Assembly: GCA_029817715.1 (NCBI GenBank)
Contig: JARUPY010000083.1
Span: 2,666,001-2,730,000 of the forward strand
DNA from: Melastoma dodecandrum
Taxonomy: Eukaryota > Streptophyta > Magnoliopsida > Myrtales > Melastomataceae
Reading direction: 5' to 3'
DNA: 64,000 bases
A model generated the notes under the pieces. The model was not told where the DNA came from, made no database searches, and worked only from the letters and a program-made list of their open reading frames with translations. Both the position numbers and the translations under genes were made by a program. Shown here in pieces: positions 12,459-24,058 of the stretch (within the stretch, counting starts at the first letter, position 1; every line of letters begins with the position of its first letter).

Positions 12459-13261
12459 TAGGGGATCTGACCTGAAGTCTCTCTGACCATGTTTACCATC
12501 TCGAACGCCTGAGCTGTCGATGGTTCACCAACTGGTTCTCCGACATAAGGCATGTCAATTTCATGGCATAACTCCATGGTACACTCCCCTTTGACTGTGA
12601 TGAGCTTGCCATCTGAAGGAAAACGGACCATCTGGTGCAGAGTCGAAGGGATTGCCCCGGCTTGATGGATCCACGGACGTCCTAGCAGCATGTTGAAGGA
12701 TCCGGCGGTCTCAAGGATTTGGAATGCGGAGGAGAAGAGAGTGGGCCCCACTTTGATCTCTAGAGTCACCTCGCTGTGGGCCTGCCGTTTTGCGCCGTCA
12801 AATGCTCGAATGGTCAGGCTGGAAGCTGGGAGTTTCTCTATGTTGATGCCGAGCTTATGAGCCACATCAAGTGGGATGATGTTGACTCCGGACCCTTCGT
12901 CGATGAGCACCTTGGAAACAATAGTATCGCGGCATTTAATCGTGATGAACAAAGCGTTGTTGTGGTCCCGTCCTTCTTCTGGGAGGTCATCTTCCGAGAA
13001 GGTGATGGCGTTGTTTGCCAGCATGCCGTTCATGTATGAGTCCAACGCGTTGACCTCAATCTCCTCCGGTACGTGTACTTCGGCTAGAAACTTCTCCAAC
13101 ATCTCCCTGTGCTTGTCGGAAGAATGGATCAAATCGAAGAGAGAGATATGGGCGGGTTGCTTCTTCAGCTGTTCTATAATGTTGTAGTCGCTTTCTTTCA
13201 CCGAGTAGATCACCTTGCGAATTTGCTCATTCGACGGCCCCTTGGGCTTTGAAGACTCAGG
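12458..13261 (-). pseudogene. gypsy aspartic protease segment
   Basis: 251 codons from the first ATG at 13213, but the frame is open from the TAG at 13262. The retroviral-type aspartic protease motif is LIDEGSGVNIIPL (D105), followed by LLGRPWIH near the end of the domain. The DEGS variant replaces the more usual D-G/S-G-A/S and may weaken activity. It would have processed the Gag-Pol polyprotein. Confidence 0.85.
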
Positions 13262-15955
13262 CTACAGTTGGGGCTCTGGAGCCGGCACCACTCTACCGGA
13301 ACGGGTGATGAGCTCGACTTCTGGGCTAGGTGTCAAGCCACTTGGACCAATGACAACTGGACTCTTTGGTTCTATCTGTATCGGTGCAGGTGCTTGTGGT
13401 GGCATCTCCGATTGCGTTTGACCTAGTGGGATGTAGACATACGGTGCTCGAGGGAGTACTTGGGGAAAAATGTTCGGTATAGCGGCATGCATCTGTTGAG
13501 GGTGTGTACCTCCTCCATATGATCCACGTCCACGTCCACGTCCTCGGCCTCGTCCTCGACCACGATTGGACTCGATCATGTTGGCATATTCTTCTCCTTC
13601 GGACTCATGCGTCTTGACCTCCGGAAGTTGTACTTCAATTCTAGGAGGAACAATTGGAACCCGGAAGCATGTTTTCTTGGCCTGTCTAATATATCCCGGC
13701 ATGAGATTCAGGGGTGCAGCCACACTGGGAGGTATATAATGGGTGCGCATGCGAGGTCGGCGTCTCCAGCTTCGCCCTCGATTGACCTCAGTTACATTGG
13801 CGTATTCAGTGACCTCTTGCTCCACCTCATGTAAATGCACCTCTTCTTCATGATCAGTTAGCGGTGCGAAGGGGTTTGCCCCGACATAGTTGACGTGCTC
13901 GGGCAACGGGTTACTCGTGACATTTGGAGTTGTGGCTGGTGTTGGAAACGTGATGACGCCATCGTCCAACAAGTTTTGAATTTTAAATTTGAGCGCGATG
14001 CAATCCTTGGTATCGTGCCCCAGTGCTCCAGAGTGATATTGACAACTCGCCTTAGGGTTGTAGCCAAAAGAAGAAGGGTTGGTCGGTTTAGGGTCCACGG
14101 GTGAAATGAAGCCCATGTCTCTCAGTCGGGTGAACATGACGTCTAATGGATCGGGAGTCGGAACCAGGTCCTCCAATCTGCGTCGGGGACGCTCTTGTCG
14201 TGCAGGCTTTGGCTGCTGGTGCACCATCATGGGAGCAGGCTGTCTAAGATTGGCTGCTACGGGGGGTCTAAAGGAAACTGCGGCGTATGACCTTGGCACA
14301 TATGAGGTTGGCGGTACCGCTGCCTTATTGTGCTCCGCAGTTGCGACGAGCTCCTTGGGCTTTGGTTTGATGGCTGGCTTTACTGAAGGGGGAGGAATTA
14401 GCCCATCTCGGCTTGCCCCATCGAGCTTATCGGCGTTGATGACTGCTTGGGCGAAGGTCGAGATGGTCTGACCAATCATGTATGGTAAATACTCGCGTGG
14501 GAGGAGTTGGAAGAACTCATCTATCAGCTCTTTTTCTTTTAAAGCTGGCTTAATCTGCGAAGCCATCTCCCTGAACCGATAAGCAAATTGTTTGATGTCT
14601 TCGGAGCGGTACCTTCTTAGTTTCCGCAAGTCCGATATTGTTGGTTCCATTTCTACATTAAAACTATAGTAATTGAGAAAGTCGAGGGCTAACTCCTTGA
14701 ATGTTGTGTACTGGCTCACATCCTTGGTGTAATACCAGTGCAACGCCGACTACGCTAAGCTCTCCTGGAACATGGCGATGCGAAACTTGTCATCTACCGG
14801 GTATATAGCCATCTTGTGGCAGAAGTGCTTCAAATGTAACTCCGGGCAGCCATTTCCACGAAACTTCTCAAACTCAGGCATTTTGAACTTTGGCGGGACC
14901 TGAATCTGGGGGACATGGTAGTTGGCATATTCCCAGTTGTGAGCTTGGTGCCCCTGAATAGAATTGAGGCATTCCTCCATTCTCGCCATACGACGCGCCT
15001 CCTCTTCTTGCATCGTCGCAATCTTAGCTTCGAGCCTTGTCTCAAAAGCATTGGCCTACTGTTGTTCACCAAATAACTGATCGACAATGGCCGCATTACG
15101 ACTTATCGGGTTTGGCACAGTTGATTCCACATGTGGAGCCTGGGGTACTGGAAAGCCGGCAGTTGTAGGGGCGGCAGCAAAATAGGGAGATGGCCCAAGT
15201 GGCGATGATTGATAGGGATTTGGCCCTGGTGCGGAAGGTTGAGGGTAATATGGTGGGAGATATGGTGGTGTTGTGGTTGACGAAAAAGGCGGTCCACGTA
15301 TGTGTGGGTTATAAAAAGGTGCTGCTATACTTGCGGAGATAGCGGATCCGGGGACAACATGGTTATGGGGGAATGGAGGGCTTGATGAAGCGATTAGGCC
15401 TGGTTGAATATGTGGGAAGTAAGGTGGCATTGTAGATGTGGTGGATCCAGGCATGATAGGAGGAAGATGGGGGTTTTGAGAGACAATAAAAACGCCAGGT
15501 ATAGCCGATGGTTGCCGTTGGAGGAACTCAGCCATCATCAATTTGAGAGATGACAGCTCGGTTGTGAGGGTTTCCACCTTAACTCCCAGGGAAGTATTGG
15601 CTATGCTTTGGGCCGCCTCAGACATGTTGAGGTTGAGTGGTGATACCACTGGTGGATCAGTTGATGATTCAATTGCCGGCGTCGTGAAAACCGTCAGAGG
15701 TGGGATGAAAACTGGAGCACTGACCCCAGCTGTGGATGGCTCAACGGTGAAGACTGGGGCCCTAGGGAATAGCTCGGCAAGAACGGGGGACCTAGCAAGA
15801 GGCGAAACCGGCGCTGATGTTTGAACCGATCCTACGGTAGTGATAGTCGAGACAGCAGCATGAACAGTTGGGATAGCTTCAGCGGTCACGTGAGGGTTAC
15901 TGACGGAGGAAGTAGTTGAAGAAGTGGAGATGAGGCTTGGAGAGATGGCTGCCAT
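13262..15955 (-). pseudogene. gypsy gag, interrupted by TAG stops
   Basis: The gag frame starts at the ATG at 15955 and is broken by three in-frame TAG codons: after FGEQQ (about 15056), after ESLA (about 14750), and at the end after PEPQL (13262), where the frame simply continues into protease. The N-terminal third is rich in Pro, Ser, Thr and Ala. The middle carries a retrotransposon gag core (LALDFLNYYSFNVEMEP, RFREMASQIKPALKE). A degenerate zinc knuckle CQYHSGALGHDTKDC follows. A short RGRGRGRGRGRG tract lies near 13525-13560. It would have formed the virus-like particle. Confidence 0.88.
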
Positions 15956-16265
15956 AGCTTCTCTGGTGGAGCGGGTTCTCGGACGTTTTCTGTGTGGATC
16001 AATCTTGGCCGTTTGGTACCTTAGGAGTAGTTAAAAGAGTTTAATCAACATCGAGCAATGTGATACTTTGGATGCATGATATGTAATGATGTATGATCAT
16101 GTCTAATGCAAGGATTGGATTGTATTTACAATGAATTCAATCCAAGAGAGAGAAAGCAAGTCAGCGAAACGACGTTTAAGCTGAAGTTTATTACAAAGAG
16201 TATTAAAAAGTTTGACGAATAAAAGATGAAATGGGATTTGAAGCTCGTTATGATAGAGTCGATCT
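15956..16265 (-). other. Spacer between ORF1 and gag
   Basis: About 310 bp. No protein or RNA gene is seen. It contains the leader upstream of the gag ATG. Confidence 0.5.
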
Positions 16266-17436
16266 TCAAATGCGATCCCAAGGAGTAATGCGCTTCTTCT
16301 GGAAACGGGCTGACTGGGCGTCGATGTCCTTATGATATTTTGGGGGAAGGTCGAACTCTTTCTCTGTGAGAGTCATCCACACGCGTGCGAAGTGTGTTGT
16401 TGCTCGCCGAATTACGCCCCTTGGTGGTGGGCTATCTAGGTCGATCGGATCAAATGGTTTAGTTGGCGCTGCTCTGATCCGCGGAATTCCTCCGAACTGG
16501 TGCATAACCCGTGCCGGACAGTAGTAAGACGTCCCGGTGATCCCGACGATTGGGATGTAATCTCCATCCAGGGAACTTATGATGGCCCAGTCCACGTCGA
16601 AGCATTTGGCCATCTGGTAGAAGTCTTCTGGCTCCAGAGACCGGAAGAGAGCTCGGACACCAGCAAAGGTACGAGTCGGAAGGCGAGCGCGTCCTGATAT
16701 TCGGTCGAGTAAATCTGGAAATTGCTCTCGTCTGAAGGATTCTCCGGTGATGCCGACGTGGATGTAGAACCATGCCTGGAGTAGTGTCGGGCTGAAGGTG
16801 AACTTGTGATTTTGCACACCCTCTCTAGCTCGGCGCGCAATCCGGGTGAGGCTGTAATTTGTTTCGCCGACCAGGTTGGGAAGGAAAGGCCTTCCTTCGA
16901 TGATTGCTTTTGTCAAGTAGATTGTCCGCTTGTTGAGCAATGCCTCACTGTATGGGTAGAGTATCGTCCCTGCGAACAAGAGGATAAAGGCCCTTGCTGA
17001 TCCTTGACCGTCTCCCATGTGTGGCTCATACGGCGTGTTGCGTAACTCGAAGAGCTTGTTGACGCTGATGTGTCCTTCCGCGGTAAACAAGCTGGGTACA
17101 ACTGCTGGTGAGATTTGAAGGAGACGAGCTATGTAGTTTCTTGGCTTGTCATCATAGGGTAGGGGGAGGATTCCCGAATGAGGAGGTAGTGAGGTCCCCA
17201 TATTCTTCGTAAGTTGGTGTCAGTTCTAAAGTGCCAAATCTGAAGGTATAGCTCTCGGGATCCCAGCGAGCGACGAGATGCTGAAGCAGGAACCAGTCGA
17301 CTTCCATGCGGATGAGGTGAAAGAGACCTCCAAGCTTTTGTTGCATGAACTCCCTTTCTGAGGGTCTGAGCACATCGAACCACCGTCGAAGCAAATCCGT
17401 AGATGGAATCCCCTTGCGTAGCGCTATTGACTCCAT
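16266..17436 (-). pseudogene. Extra ORF1 upstream of gag (PMD-like / DUF7745-type)
   Basis: Two overlapping frames, 17436-17152 and 17201-16266, encode one protein split by a frameshift near 17190-17200. The first half carries WFDVLRPSEREFMQQK and VDWFLLQHLVARWDPES. The second half starts near the TSLPPHSGILPLPYDD block and carries FLPNLVGETNYSLTRIARR, FSPTLLQAWFYIHVGI and FRSLEPEDFYQMAKCF. An ORF before gag is characteristic of Ogre/Tat-group elements. I recognise it as the kind of protein often labelled aminotransferase-like/DUF7745 and distantly related to the plant mobile domain. That link is from memory and should be tested. The function is not known. Confidence 0.7.
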
Positions 17437-18114
17437 GACATGAACCTACAAGCTTGGACGTCATTTAATTGTAACAACAATCCAATCCAAATCCTAATAT
17501 GAGGTGAATTTGCATGCGAATTATTTACGTTTGAAGAGTATTGAACAAATATAAATGTGTCGATGCGTCAACTTTTGCATAGCAGGCACTCATGCAGAAT
17601 GAATGTTAATGGATGCAGTAATGTAAATAGGGGAGATAAGGAAGGGAGAAAGAGAGTTGAGGAAACCCCCCGCAACCAACTCAAACCGCTGCAAAAATGA
17701 ACAAAATTAGTTATTACGATTTATCGCATACAAAACATACCTGAGACCTGTCCCTGCACAGGTAGCAGTCACTTAGTAACAAGCAAATGCATATGCGGCG
17801 TCTGGTACCTGTAGTGGACAAACAATACTAGACTCTCGGATGAAGGCTTCTAAACCTCCCTCGGACTAAGGGAGGCGGGGCCCCAGCCAAAAACCATACC
17901 GCAAATAGCAGCAGGCTGAGCCTCTCGGTGACCCCCCTAAAAATCCTAGCCCCGGGTTCGGGCACACCTAGATATGCCTAGGAAAGCAGTAAATAAACAC
18001 AACCATGAGAACAAACAAAAGGCACTGAGCCAAGCAAGTACATGCGCAAACAAAAACTCATCTCCGCATGTGGATTAAAAATGTAAGAGCGTTCGAAAGG
18101 AATCCACATGCAGA
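17437..18114 (-). other. 5' leader of the gypsy element
   Basis: Non-coding leader between the PBS and ORF1. The same leader, plus strand, follows the PBS at 59276-59700 in the third element, including the shared CCGAACCCGGGGxTAGGATTT and GCCGGGGCCCCGCCTC-type blocks. This shows the two elements belong to one family. Confidence 0.75.
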
Positions 18115-18133
18115 GTCCCCAGCGGAGTCGCCA
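18115..18133 (-). other. Primer binding site of the gypsy element
   Basis: The minus-strand sequence TGGCGACTCCGCTGGGGAC begins 7 nt (TCCCGGA) after the LTR_B end. It would pair with a tRNA 3' end ..GTCCCCAGCGGAGTCGCCA. A tRNA-Arg primer, as reported for Ogre-type elements, is my inference. The same PBS and the same 7-nt spacer occur at 59250-59275. Confidence 0.8.
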
Positions 18134-18140
18134 TCCGGGA

Positions 18141-20321
18141 TGTACGCGCGCCTTCCGGCCTAGCACGCGCGCAGCGGTTCGGACGACCCGAGGATCCGGG
18201 CCCGCTCCCCTAGAGTCTTCCGGTCGGCGTCGCGACTCGAGCGTCGAACGCTGCGGAAAAGACCAGGGTGGTCCCTCCTTCGATTCCTGACCGGGTCTGC
18301 CCAGACTTTTCGCCGATCGTCTCAATGCTCCTTAAGAGGCGACGGGCGAAAAGAAGCGCATGGCCCGAGGAGGAAGCTTCAGGAGGTTCCAAGAGCGGCT
18401 CGTGTCGTCAGTCCCTCATCCAAAATGACTTCGTAAAAATGTGTTGTTGTTTAACCTAGGTAAACTATTACGGAGTCGCCACCGACTTAATTATAAAAGC
18501 TTGGTTTAAGTCGGAAAACCAGAATAGATTCGGGGATTCCTAATTACTAACTCTTACATCTAAACATGCGAAAAGGTGGCGTTTGCTCCCAAAACGTTTG
18601 CTTTTGATTAACGGGTGTTGGCCCCGATCCGGGCATCACTCCGGACTCATGTTTCTGTTTTACGGGCGTTGGACCCGATTCGGGCTTTTGGGCCCGAACT
18701 CATGTTTATTTGCTTTGCAAACATCATGCGACGATAAACCTATGGACCTAAGGCATGCGGACGGACACAGACAATTATTTAGATCAAAGTGAGCGGGAAA
18801 GGGTGGTGATCGTGGGCCTATGCACTTGGGCCCACGACCCGTTACATGTGGAAATAAAGAAAAACGGGAGGCCCGCACCTCCCTCATATACCTGAGGCCT
18901 GACGAGATGGCATGTCATCGGCTAAGGCACCATCGGTTGGGGCTGCTTTTGAGACGTGCTTCCACCACGGTTTGTTCTCCGCGCGCCTCCAGTCTTCGAG
19001 ACTTGTCTTCGAGAACACTTTGTCAAATCCTCGAAATGTTGGTGATTTTTTTATATATATAAAAAAGATGAGAATTTGGTTAGAATATTCAAACAGTAAT
19101 AACTAATTTGCCATAAATGTTTTGGTGTGATATCATCGGATTATTATTTTTTTATAAAACAAAAATGTATATGAACAATGATTCCTTACGGGAATAACAA
19201 TAAATAAAAAAAATTGATGTTTTAAAAAAATGAATTAATTGACAATCAAATCCATTACAAAAAATGACATATAGAATCAGAAATTGAATGAGCGTCGTAC
19301 GTATGTAATCAAAGATTAATATGTAAATTTTCAAATATTTTCAAATTCTTTAAAAAAAATTGATCGATTGGTTTTATTAAGAGAAAATGATAATCGGCAG
19401 AGGTAAAAATAAATATATAAAGAAATAAAAAAAAAAGAAAAAAAAAATCATTCCAAGAGAGCTGGATGTTTCACGGGTCATAGCAAACTCATAAAAGGCC
19501 AAAACATATTTAAAATAAGGAAAAACAAAAAGAAATTTAAAGAAAAGGTTGCTTACCCACGATGAAACCCATTGCATTGGCAATGATTCGGGGAAAAGAG
19601 ACGAGCACCGGCAAGGTGAGACCGCTGACACTCGGAACGGAGGAGCCATCGTCGAAAGGTGGGTTATCCGGGGATTTTTGACTCGCCAACTGGAACCTGA
19701 TGGGATTGAGTAGGTGGATTTGGTGCCGTTAAGAGACCGTGTTTGGGCAAAAGTTGAAGCTGGAAAGCCTTAGCTTGCTGCCGCTGGGATCGCGCCATCT
19801 AGTACCTATCTTTTTTTTGTCCTGCACATATAGGTAGGTTGATTAAAATATAAAAACGACTTCTCGCAATGCTGAAGACAGCCGCCAGAAGTTTCAGACA
19901 ACGGAGAACAAGAGCGGGTATGCTTGGAGATTGTTGCTGCCGATGATATGGGGAATTATAAAAATTATTGGTGCAGGAGCTTTGGCCGATTGCGACTGCC
20001 GTCGAGAAGGAAAGTTGGGCTGCCGGTTGGGTTAGCATTGGGGTTTCTCCTCGCTGTCGTTGGACCTACCTTGGGGTCGCTGGGCGGAAGAGACGTCTGA
20101 AGGCCAGGATTGTGTGAACTGTTTGTTTGGTATTCGCCTTCTACTGTCCGTGTGATGTGTGTCCTTCTCACCGTTTTATAGCTGCTCCGTTGAAAAAAAT
20201 CAGCCAAGGAATATGTAACCGATGTAGGTTACGAAACCCATCAAGTGAGCATTGAAGGCTATTGAATTTCAAATGGCATTGAAAGCTTCCGTTACGAATT
20301 TGGGAATTTGGGGTATTTACA
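18141..20321 (-). repeat. LTR_B (5' LTR of the full element)
   Basis: 2181 bp, colinear with LTR_A over its length. It differs by a small GCGCGCA insertion near 18168 and by short deletions, for example where LTR_A has GGAATGGGTACAGGT (6320-6335). Its TATAAAA is at 20180-20174. It serves at once as the 5' LTR of the 6577-18140 body and the 3' LTR of the truncated 20322-23080 body. Confidence 0.9.
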
Positions 20322-22441
20322 GATGCCTCTCTTTGCGAGAGAATCTGATAAGGTTTTCTCGCAAAGATATCATGAATACCCCAAATTGATAAATTCTGAT
20401 TTTGATGGACCTTGTACCTTGGAATCTCATGAGGAAAGTAGTTAGATATGAAATCTTGTGAAATACAGATATAAGTAAATGACACTCATGCATATCATTT
20501 CAATTAAAATTATTCCCAAGTGAGAACAAGAGAAGGGATTTTTGTAACTTGCTCATGGTTCGCTCTTATTTCTAGAAGCTATCTCAGTTGGATTTTAGAA
20601 TTCCTTTGACTTGATGCTCATGTACTAGTCGAAAGAGTCTTTGTCTGGGTTGTAACGTGGCTTTGGCATAAGGCCTTTAAACTAAAGTTTTAAATTCCTT
20701 GTTTGAAAGAAGGAGTCTAAAGACCTCATCGGAAGCTATTTGACCATAGAGTTTTCACTGTTCAAACAAATTCTCCATCGTTCAGACAGCTCGCCAGTTT
20801 ATGCATTCCGTTGGGGATGAATGATTGGCTTACTTAATAAGTACTGATGATCCGCTTTGGGAATATGACACCTTTTGCTTTTGTGACCGTCAAAGTCGGC
20901 CCTGGTGCTTTATTATGCTCTTTCATCTTTGCGCTTTGCTTTTGAAGAGTTCGGTCTTTGCGCTAATTCTGCTTTTTCTTTGTTGAATCATAAGGATTTG
21001 CACTGCTTTCTTTCTCTTGTCAGTTTATTGATCTTCTCTTGGAGATGCTTTGGACTCCTTGGGAATTTGTATTTTTTTGTTGTAGAAATTCCATCCTTGG
21101 GGACGACTTAACTGGCAAGCTTGACTGTTGATGGTGCCTCTTCGCTTGAACCTTGAGGAAGTGTTGCCTCTATGGTCCGTTGCTTCCGGTTTCTAACTAC
21201 AAGATCTCCTTTAACCTCAATGTGAGGTGGCCTTTAGACTCGTTTGGAATAGTGTATATAAAGAAACTTCAAATTTGGCTCGAAAGGGGCTAGCAATGGT
21301 CAATTTTTGTGTTTAGGATAGAGAAGAAATGCTCGTTCTCATCCCAGTTTGAGCATCCTTTGTCAAAGGATTCGTTGTCCTCCCGGATCTTTGCGTGTGA
21401 ACCCTCATAGTGTTTGGACTCATCACTCAAGGGTAGGTTTTTAGGAGTTGGTTTGCCTTCTCCGTTCTCACTCAAAAGCATTCTCTTTGTCCAAAAATCT
21501 TTTCGAATTGTATGCAAATGGGCACACAAATACTTAAATAGGTTCAAGTACGCAAACCTCTTTGGAGACTTCATACTAAAGTGATGTTCTTATGCAAGCT
21601 TCGCGAGGAAAGTGTTTGTACCTTCATGCCCCAGTCATGTTCTCTGAAATTATTTTCAAAATGGCTCTCACCCGATCACCTACGACTCTGCCAGGGGTCT
21701 GTATCGTACTGTGCGGATGTCCAAGTGCCTACACAGGTGACAACGAACGGAGACGGAGTTAGCTCATATATTTCACCTCTTGTTTGGGTGAATAATAATA
21801 AAGTATAGTATCCGCTGGGGAAATGAGATGGATATGTCCATCTTGATAATCGGTGTGATAGACGCCAATGTGGGAAAACGAAGGCATGACTCCATCTGGG
21901 GAATGATTAGAAATCTTGTTAGAGAGTGAATGATTAGAAATCTTGTTAGAGAGTAGTGTAGATGATACTCCCTTTCGATATGATCATTTTTAGTGACAAA
22001 AAAGGCAATCTCGAAGCCTTGGCTCGAAATTTTCCACCCGACCGCCCGCGCCTTTGTCTGTAATGCAGGATGTTCATGTGCCTACACTCGCCAAAGGGCG
22101 GATAACAAGTGAACTCATGTAACTTGTTTCTTTTAAAATGAAGTTTGCTCATGTAACTTCATTTATATGAAAGGCGAAGTAGAGTTTTGATACTTCCCTT
22201 TGTGTTTCGTCATTGCATCTTCGTCCGAAGGAATCAAAGGATTGACGAAACTGCCGCAAGCCTTTGGCTTGAAGCTTTGCCACCCTCGCCTTCGTCATAG
22301 GAGTTTTGTACCATTCGTATCAGGAGCTCTTGTTCCTGCCCACGAGACGAAATACGTAAACGAAATAAGCTCATATAATCTCGTTTAATTTGATGAAGAG
22401 AGTAGTAATTGTAAGATTCTCCCCTTTTCATGAATACTACT
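20322..22441 (-). repeat. Second copy of the gypsy 3' tail
   Basis: Near-identical to 6577-8698, including the polypurine tract next to LTR_B and the duplicated AGAAATCTTGTTAGAGAGT block at about 21900-21955. It has no coding content. Confidence 0.85.
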
Positions 22442-23079
22442 TTAAGTGTAGTAACGTCGGAGAGCGTCCGCATTGATTGGTTGTGACAATTCTCCTCCAT
22501 CCACCTTCGTTAGGATGGTCGCTCCACCTGAGAAAGCGTGTTTGACGACAAATGGTCCCTCGTAGTTTGGAGCAAATTTTCCCCTAGGATCTTTGGCATT
22601 TGGAAGGATTCGTTTGAGAACGAGGTCTCCTGGTTTGTACTTGACCTGTTTGACTTTTTTGTTGAACGCCCTATACATGCGTCGTTGATAACATTGCATG
22701 TAGTCTATTGCAGCAAGTCGTTTCTCATCAATGAAGTCGAGGTATGCGAGCTGGTGATTGGCTTTCTCTTCCTCGGTCATGTTGCTTTGGGACAAGATCC
22801 GAAGAGTAGGTAGCTTGACCTCAGCTGGAATAACTGCTTGAGCGCCATAGACAAGTTCAAAGAGAGTTGCCCCAGTCGAAGTGCGCATTGTAGTCCGATA
22901 GGCGAGTAGTGCGAAGGGGAGCTTCTCATGCCAATCGCGATATGTGATCGCCGTCTTCTGACGGATTCTTTTCATGTTTTTGTTGGCGGCTTCGACTGCA
23001 CCGTTCATTTGTGGACGGTACGGTGATGAGTTGATGTGTTTGATTCGAAATTCAGTGCATAGAGAATTCATCTGTTTGC
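22442..23079 (-). pseudogene. Truncated gypsy integrase C-terminus (second body)
   Basis: Matches the C-terminal part of the pol segment at 8699-10588, from the KQMNSLCTEFRIKH region through GAVEAANK and KYKPGDLVLKR to the stop. At about 23079 (TCTGTTTGC) the match to pol stops abruptly and continues as LTR_C sequence, so everything 5' of this point in the second element body is deleted. The frame stays open across the junction (to 23209) only by chance. Confidence 0.88.
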
Positions 23080-23323
23080 GGAGGCGGAGGAGACGTTTGA
23101 AGGCCAGGAGTGTGTGTGAACTGTTTGTTTGGTATTCGCCTTCTACTGTCCGTGTGATGTGTGTCCTTCTCACCGTTTTGTAGCTGCTCCGTTGAAAAAA
23201 ATCAGCCAAGGAATATGTAACCGATGTAGGTTACGAAACCCATCAAGTGAGCATTGAAGGCTATTGAATTTCGAATGGCATTGAAAGCTTCCGTTACGAA
23301 TTTGGGAATTTGGGGTATTTACA
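23080..23323 (-). repeat. LTR_C, truncated LTR
   Basis: The first about 245 bp (sense direction) of the LTR, ending GGTATTTACA. It is fused at about 23080-23085 to truncated pol, with a few GGAG filler bases. At sites where LTR_A and LTR_B differ, for example GGAGTGTGTGTGAAC, it agrees with LTR_A. Confidence 0.85.
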
Positions 23324-23559
23324 TTAATTAAATGCGATGTCCCTACTTAAATCATAGCTTAAAGAGTGATACTAAGTTGACTTCTTCTTCTTGTCCGCCA
23401 GTCAGTCAGTCGCCGGGAAGTTCACCTGAAATTTCTCCGGCTGTTATCTAGAACACATTACTTTTCTTCCTAAATTTACTTTGGTAAGAAAATAGAATGA
23501 ACAACATTTTTTAATTTTACCCATGATGAAATGTCTCACAGATGGCCGGTTGGGGAGTC
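23324..23559. other. Host segment between two insertions
   Basis: Native DNA of duplicated unit 1. It matches 36990-37158 upstream of the intact OXLD1 unit, including GGGAAGTTCACCTGAAATTT and CTCACAGATGGCCGG. It shows that the retroelement and the MULE are separate insertions into one ancestral intergenic region. Confidence 0.8.
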
Positions 23560-23568
23560 CCGTCCCCC
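23560..23568. repeat. MULE target site duplication, left
   Basis: CCGTCCCCC, repeated at 33481-33489. The uninterrupted paralogous site is at 37159-37167. Confidence 0.8.
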
Positions 23569-23649
23569 AGTTTTGTTCCATTTTAACGTTTTTTTGCAAA
23601 CTATTTCGCAAAATAATCTCGTTAGTTTTGAAATTCGTCGACTAACCTT

Positions 23650-23895
23650 GTGAAATCGGCCTTACAAAGGCCGACTTTGGTCCTCAAGGAAGTCGGTCTT
23701 TGTAAGACCGAGTTATATCTTCCCCGACCGAAGTCGGCCTTTGTAAGGCCGACTTCATGGGCCCCATGAAATCGGCCTTACAAAGACCGACTTTTTTGTA
23801 CTTAGCCAAAAAAAATTATGGCCAAACGAAGTCGGCCTTTGTAAGGCCGACTTTCATACGGAATAAAGGTAGTCGGCCTTACAAAGGCCGACTTC
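23650..23895. repeat. Left palindrome array of the MULE (6 copies)
   Basis: Six palindromes of about 25 bp, each AAGTCGGCC + TTTGTAA or TTACAAA + GGCCGACTT with small variants (for example GGTC/GACC in copy 2), separated by 10-40 bp of unrelated spacer. The asymmetric 7-bp core switches orientation from copy to copy. The outer part is the exact mirror of the right array, so it is part of the TIR. Too irregular in spacing and too palindromic to be a CRISPR. Confidence 0.92.
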
Positions 23896-23899
23896 CCTC

Positions 23900-24058
23900 A
23901 GACAAAAAAAAAACAAATTTCGATTCCGATCACACCAGTAATATACATAATACTTCAACAAAATGGCAGTAATGCAACCAATCTTTAACAAAGGTTTAAA
24001 TCAAAAGAAAGTACATGAGAAGTTAAAAAGAAAAGTTGATACAAAATACGTAATGAAT
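23900..24058. other. Region between the palindrome array and the PMD stop
   Basis: AT-rich 3' untranslated sequence of the PMD gene, nothing else seen. Confidence 0.5.

Larger units (their letters stand above)
4339..23323 (-). mobile_element. Ty3-gypsy (Tat/Ogre-like) retrotransposon, LTR-I-LTR-deltaI-deltaLTR array
   Basis: A minus-strand element. LTR_A is 4339-6576, LTR_B 18141-20321, and an LTR_C fragment about 23080-23323. All are bounded by TGTA..TACA-type termini, and in the sense direction each begins TGTAAATACCCC. The full internal region (6577-18140) reads, in the sense direction: PBS, extra ORF1, gag, protease, reverse transcriptase, RNase H, a second RNase H, integrase, long non-coding tail, polypurine tract. 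The region between LTR_B and LTR_C (20322-23080) repeats only the tail and the 3' end of pol. ORF1 upstream of gag, the dual RNase H arrangement and the integrase without a chromodomain fit the Tat/Ogre lineage (family knowledge). Every coding part except the second RNase H-integrase segment carries stops or frameshifts, so this copy looks dead. Confidence 0.9.

Noticed and set aside
15543..15824. 93-codon plus-strand frame and others at 11407-14471
   Set aside because: Shadows of the minus-strand gag-pol genes.
18115..18133. tRNA gene fragment
   Set aside because: Only the 3' 19 nt complement is present, at the position of a retroelement primer binding site; no cloverleaf.
22442..23209. A 255-codon fused protein
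   Set aside because: The N-terminal part is translated LTR_C sequence joined to truncated integrase by a deletion. It is not a designed fusion.
23650..23895. CRISPR-like array of repeats
   Set aside because: Repeats are full palindromes with flipping cores and uneven spacers, mirrored at the other end of a TIR transposon in plant DNA.
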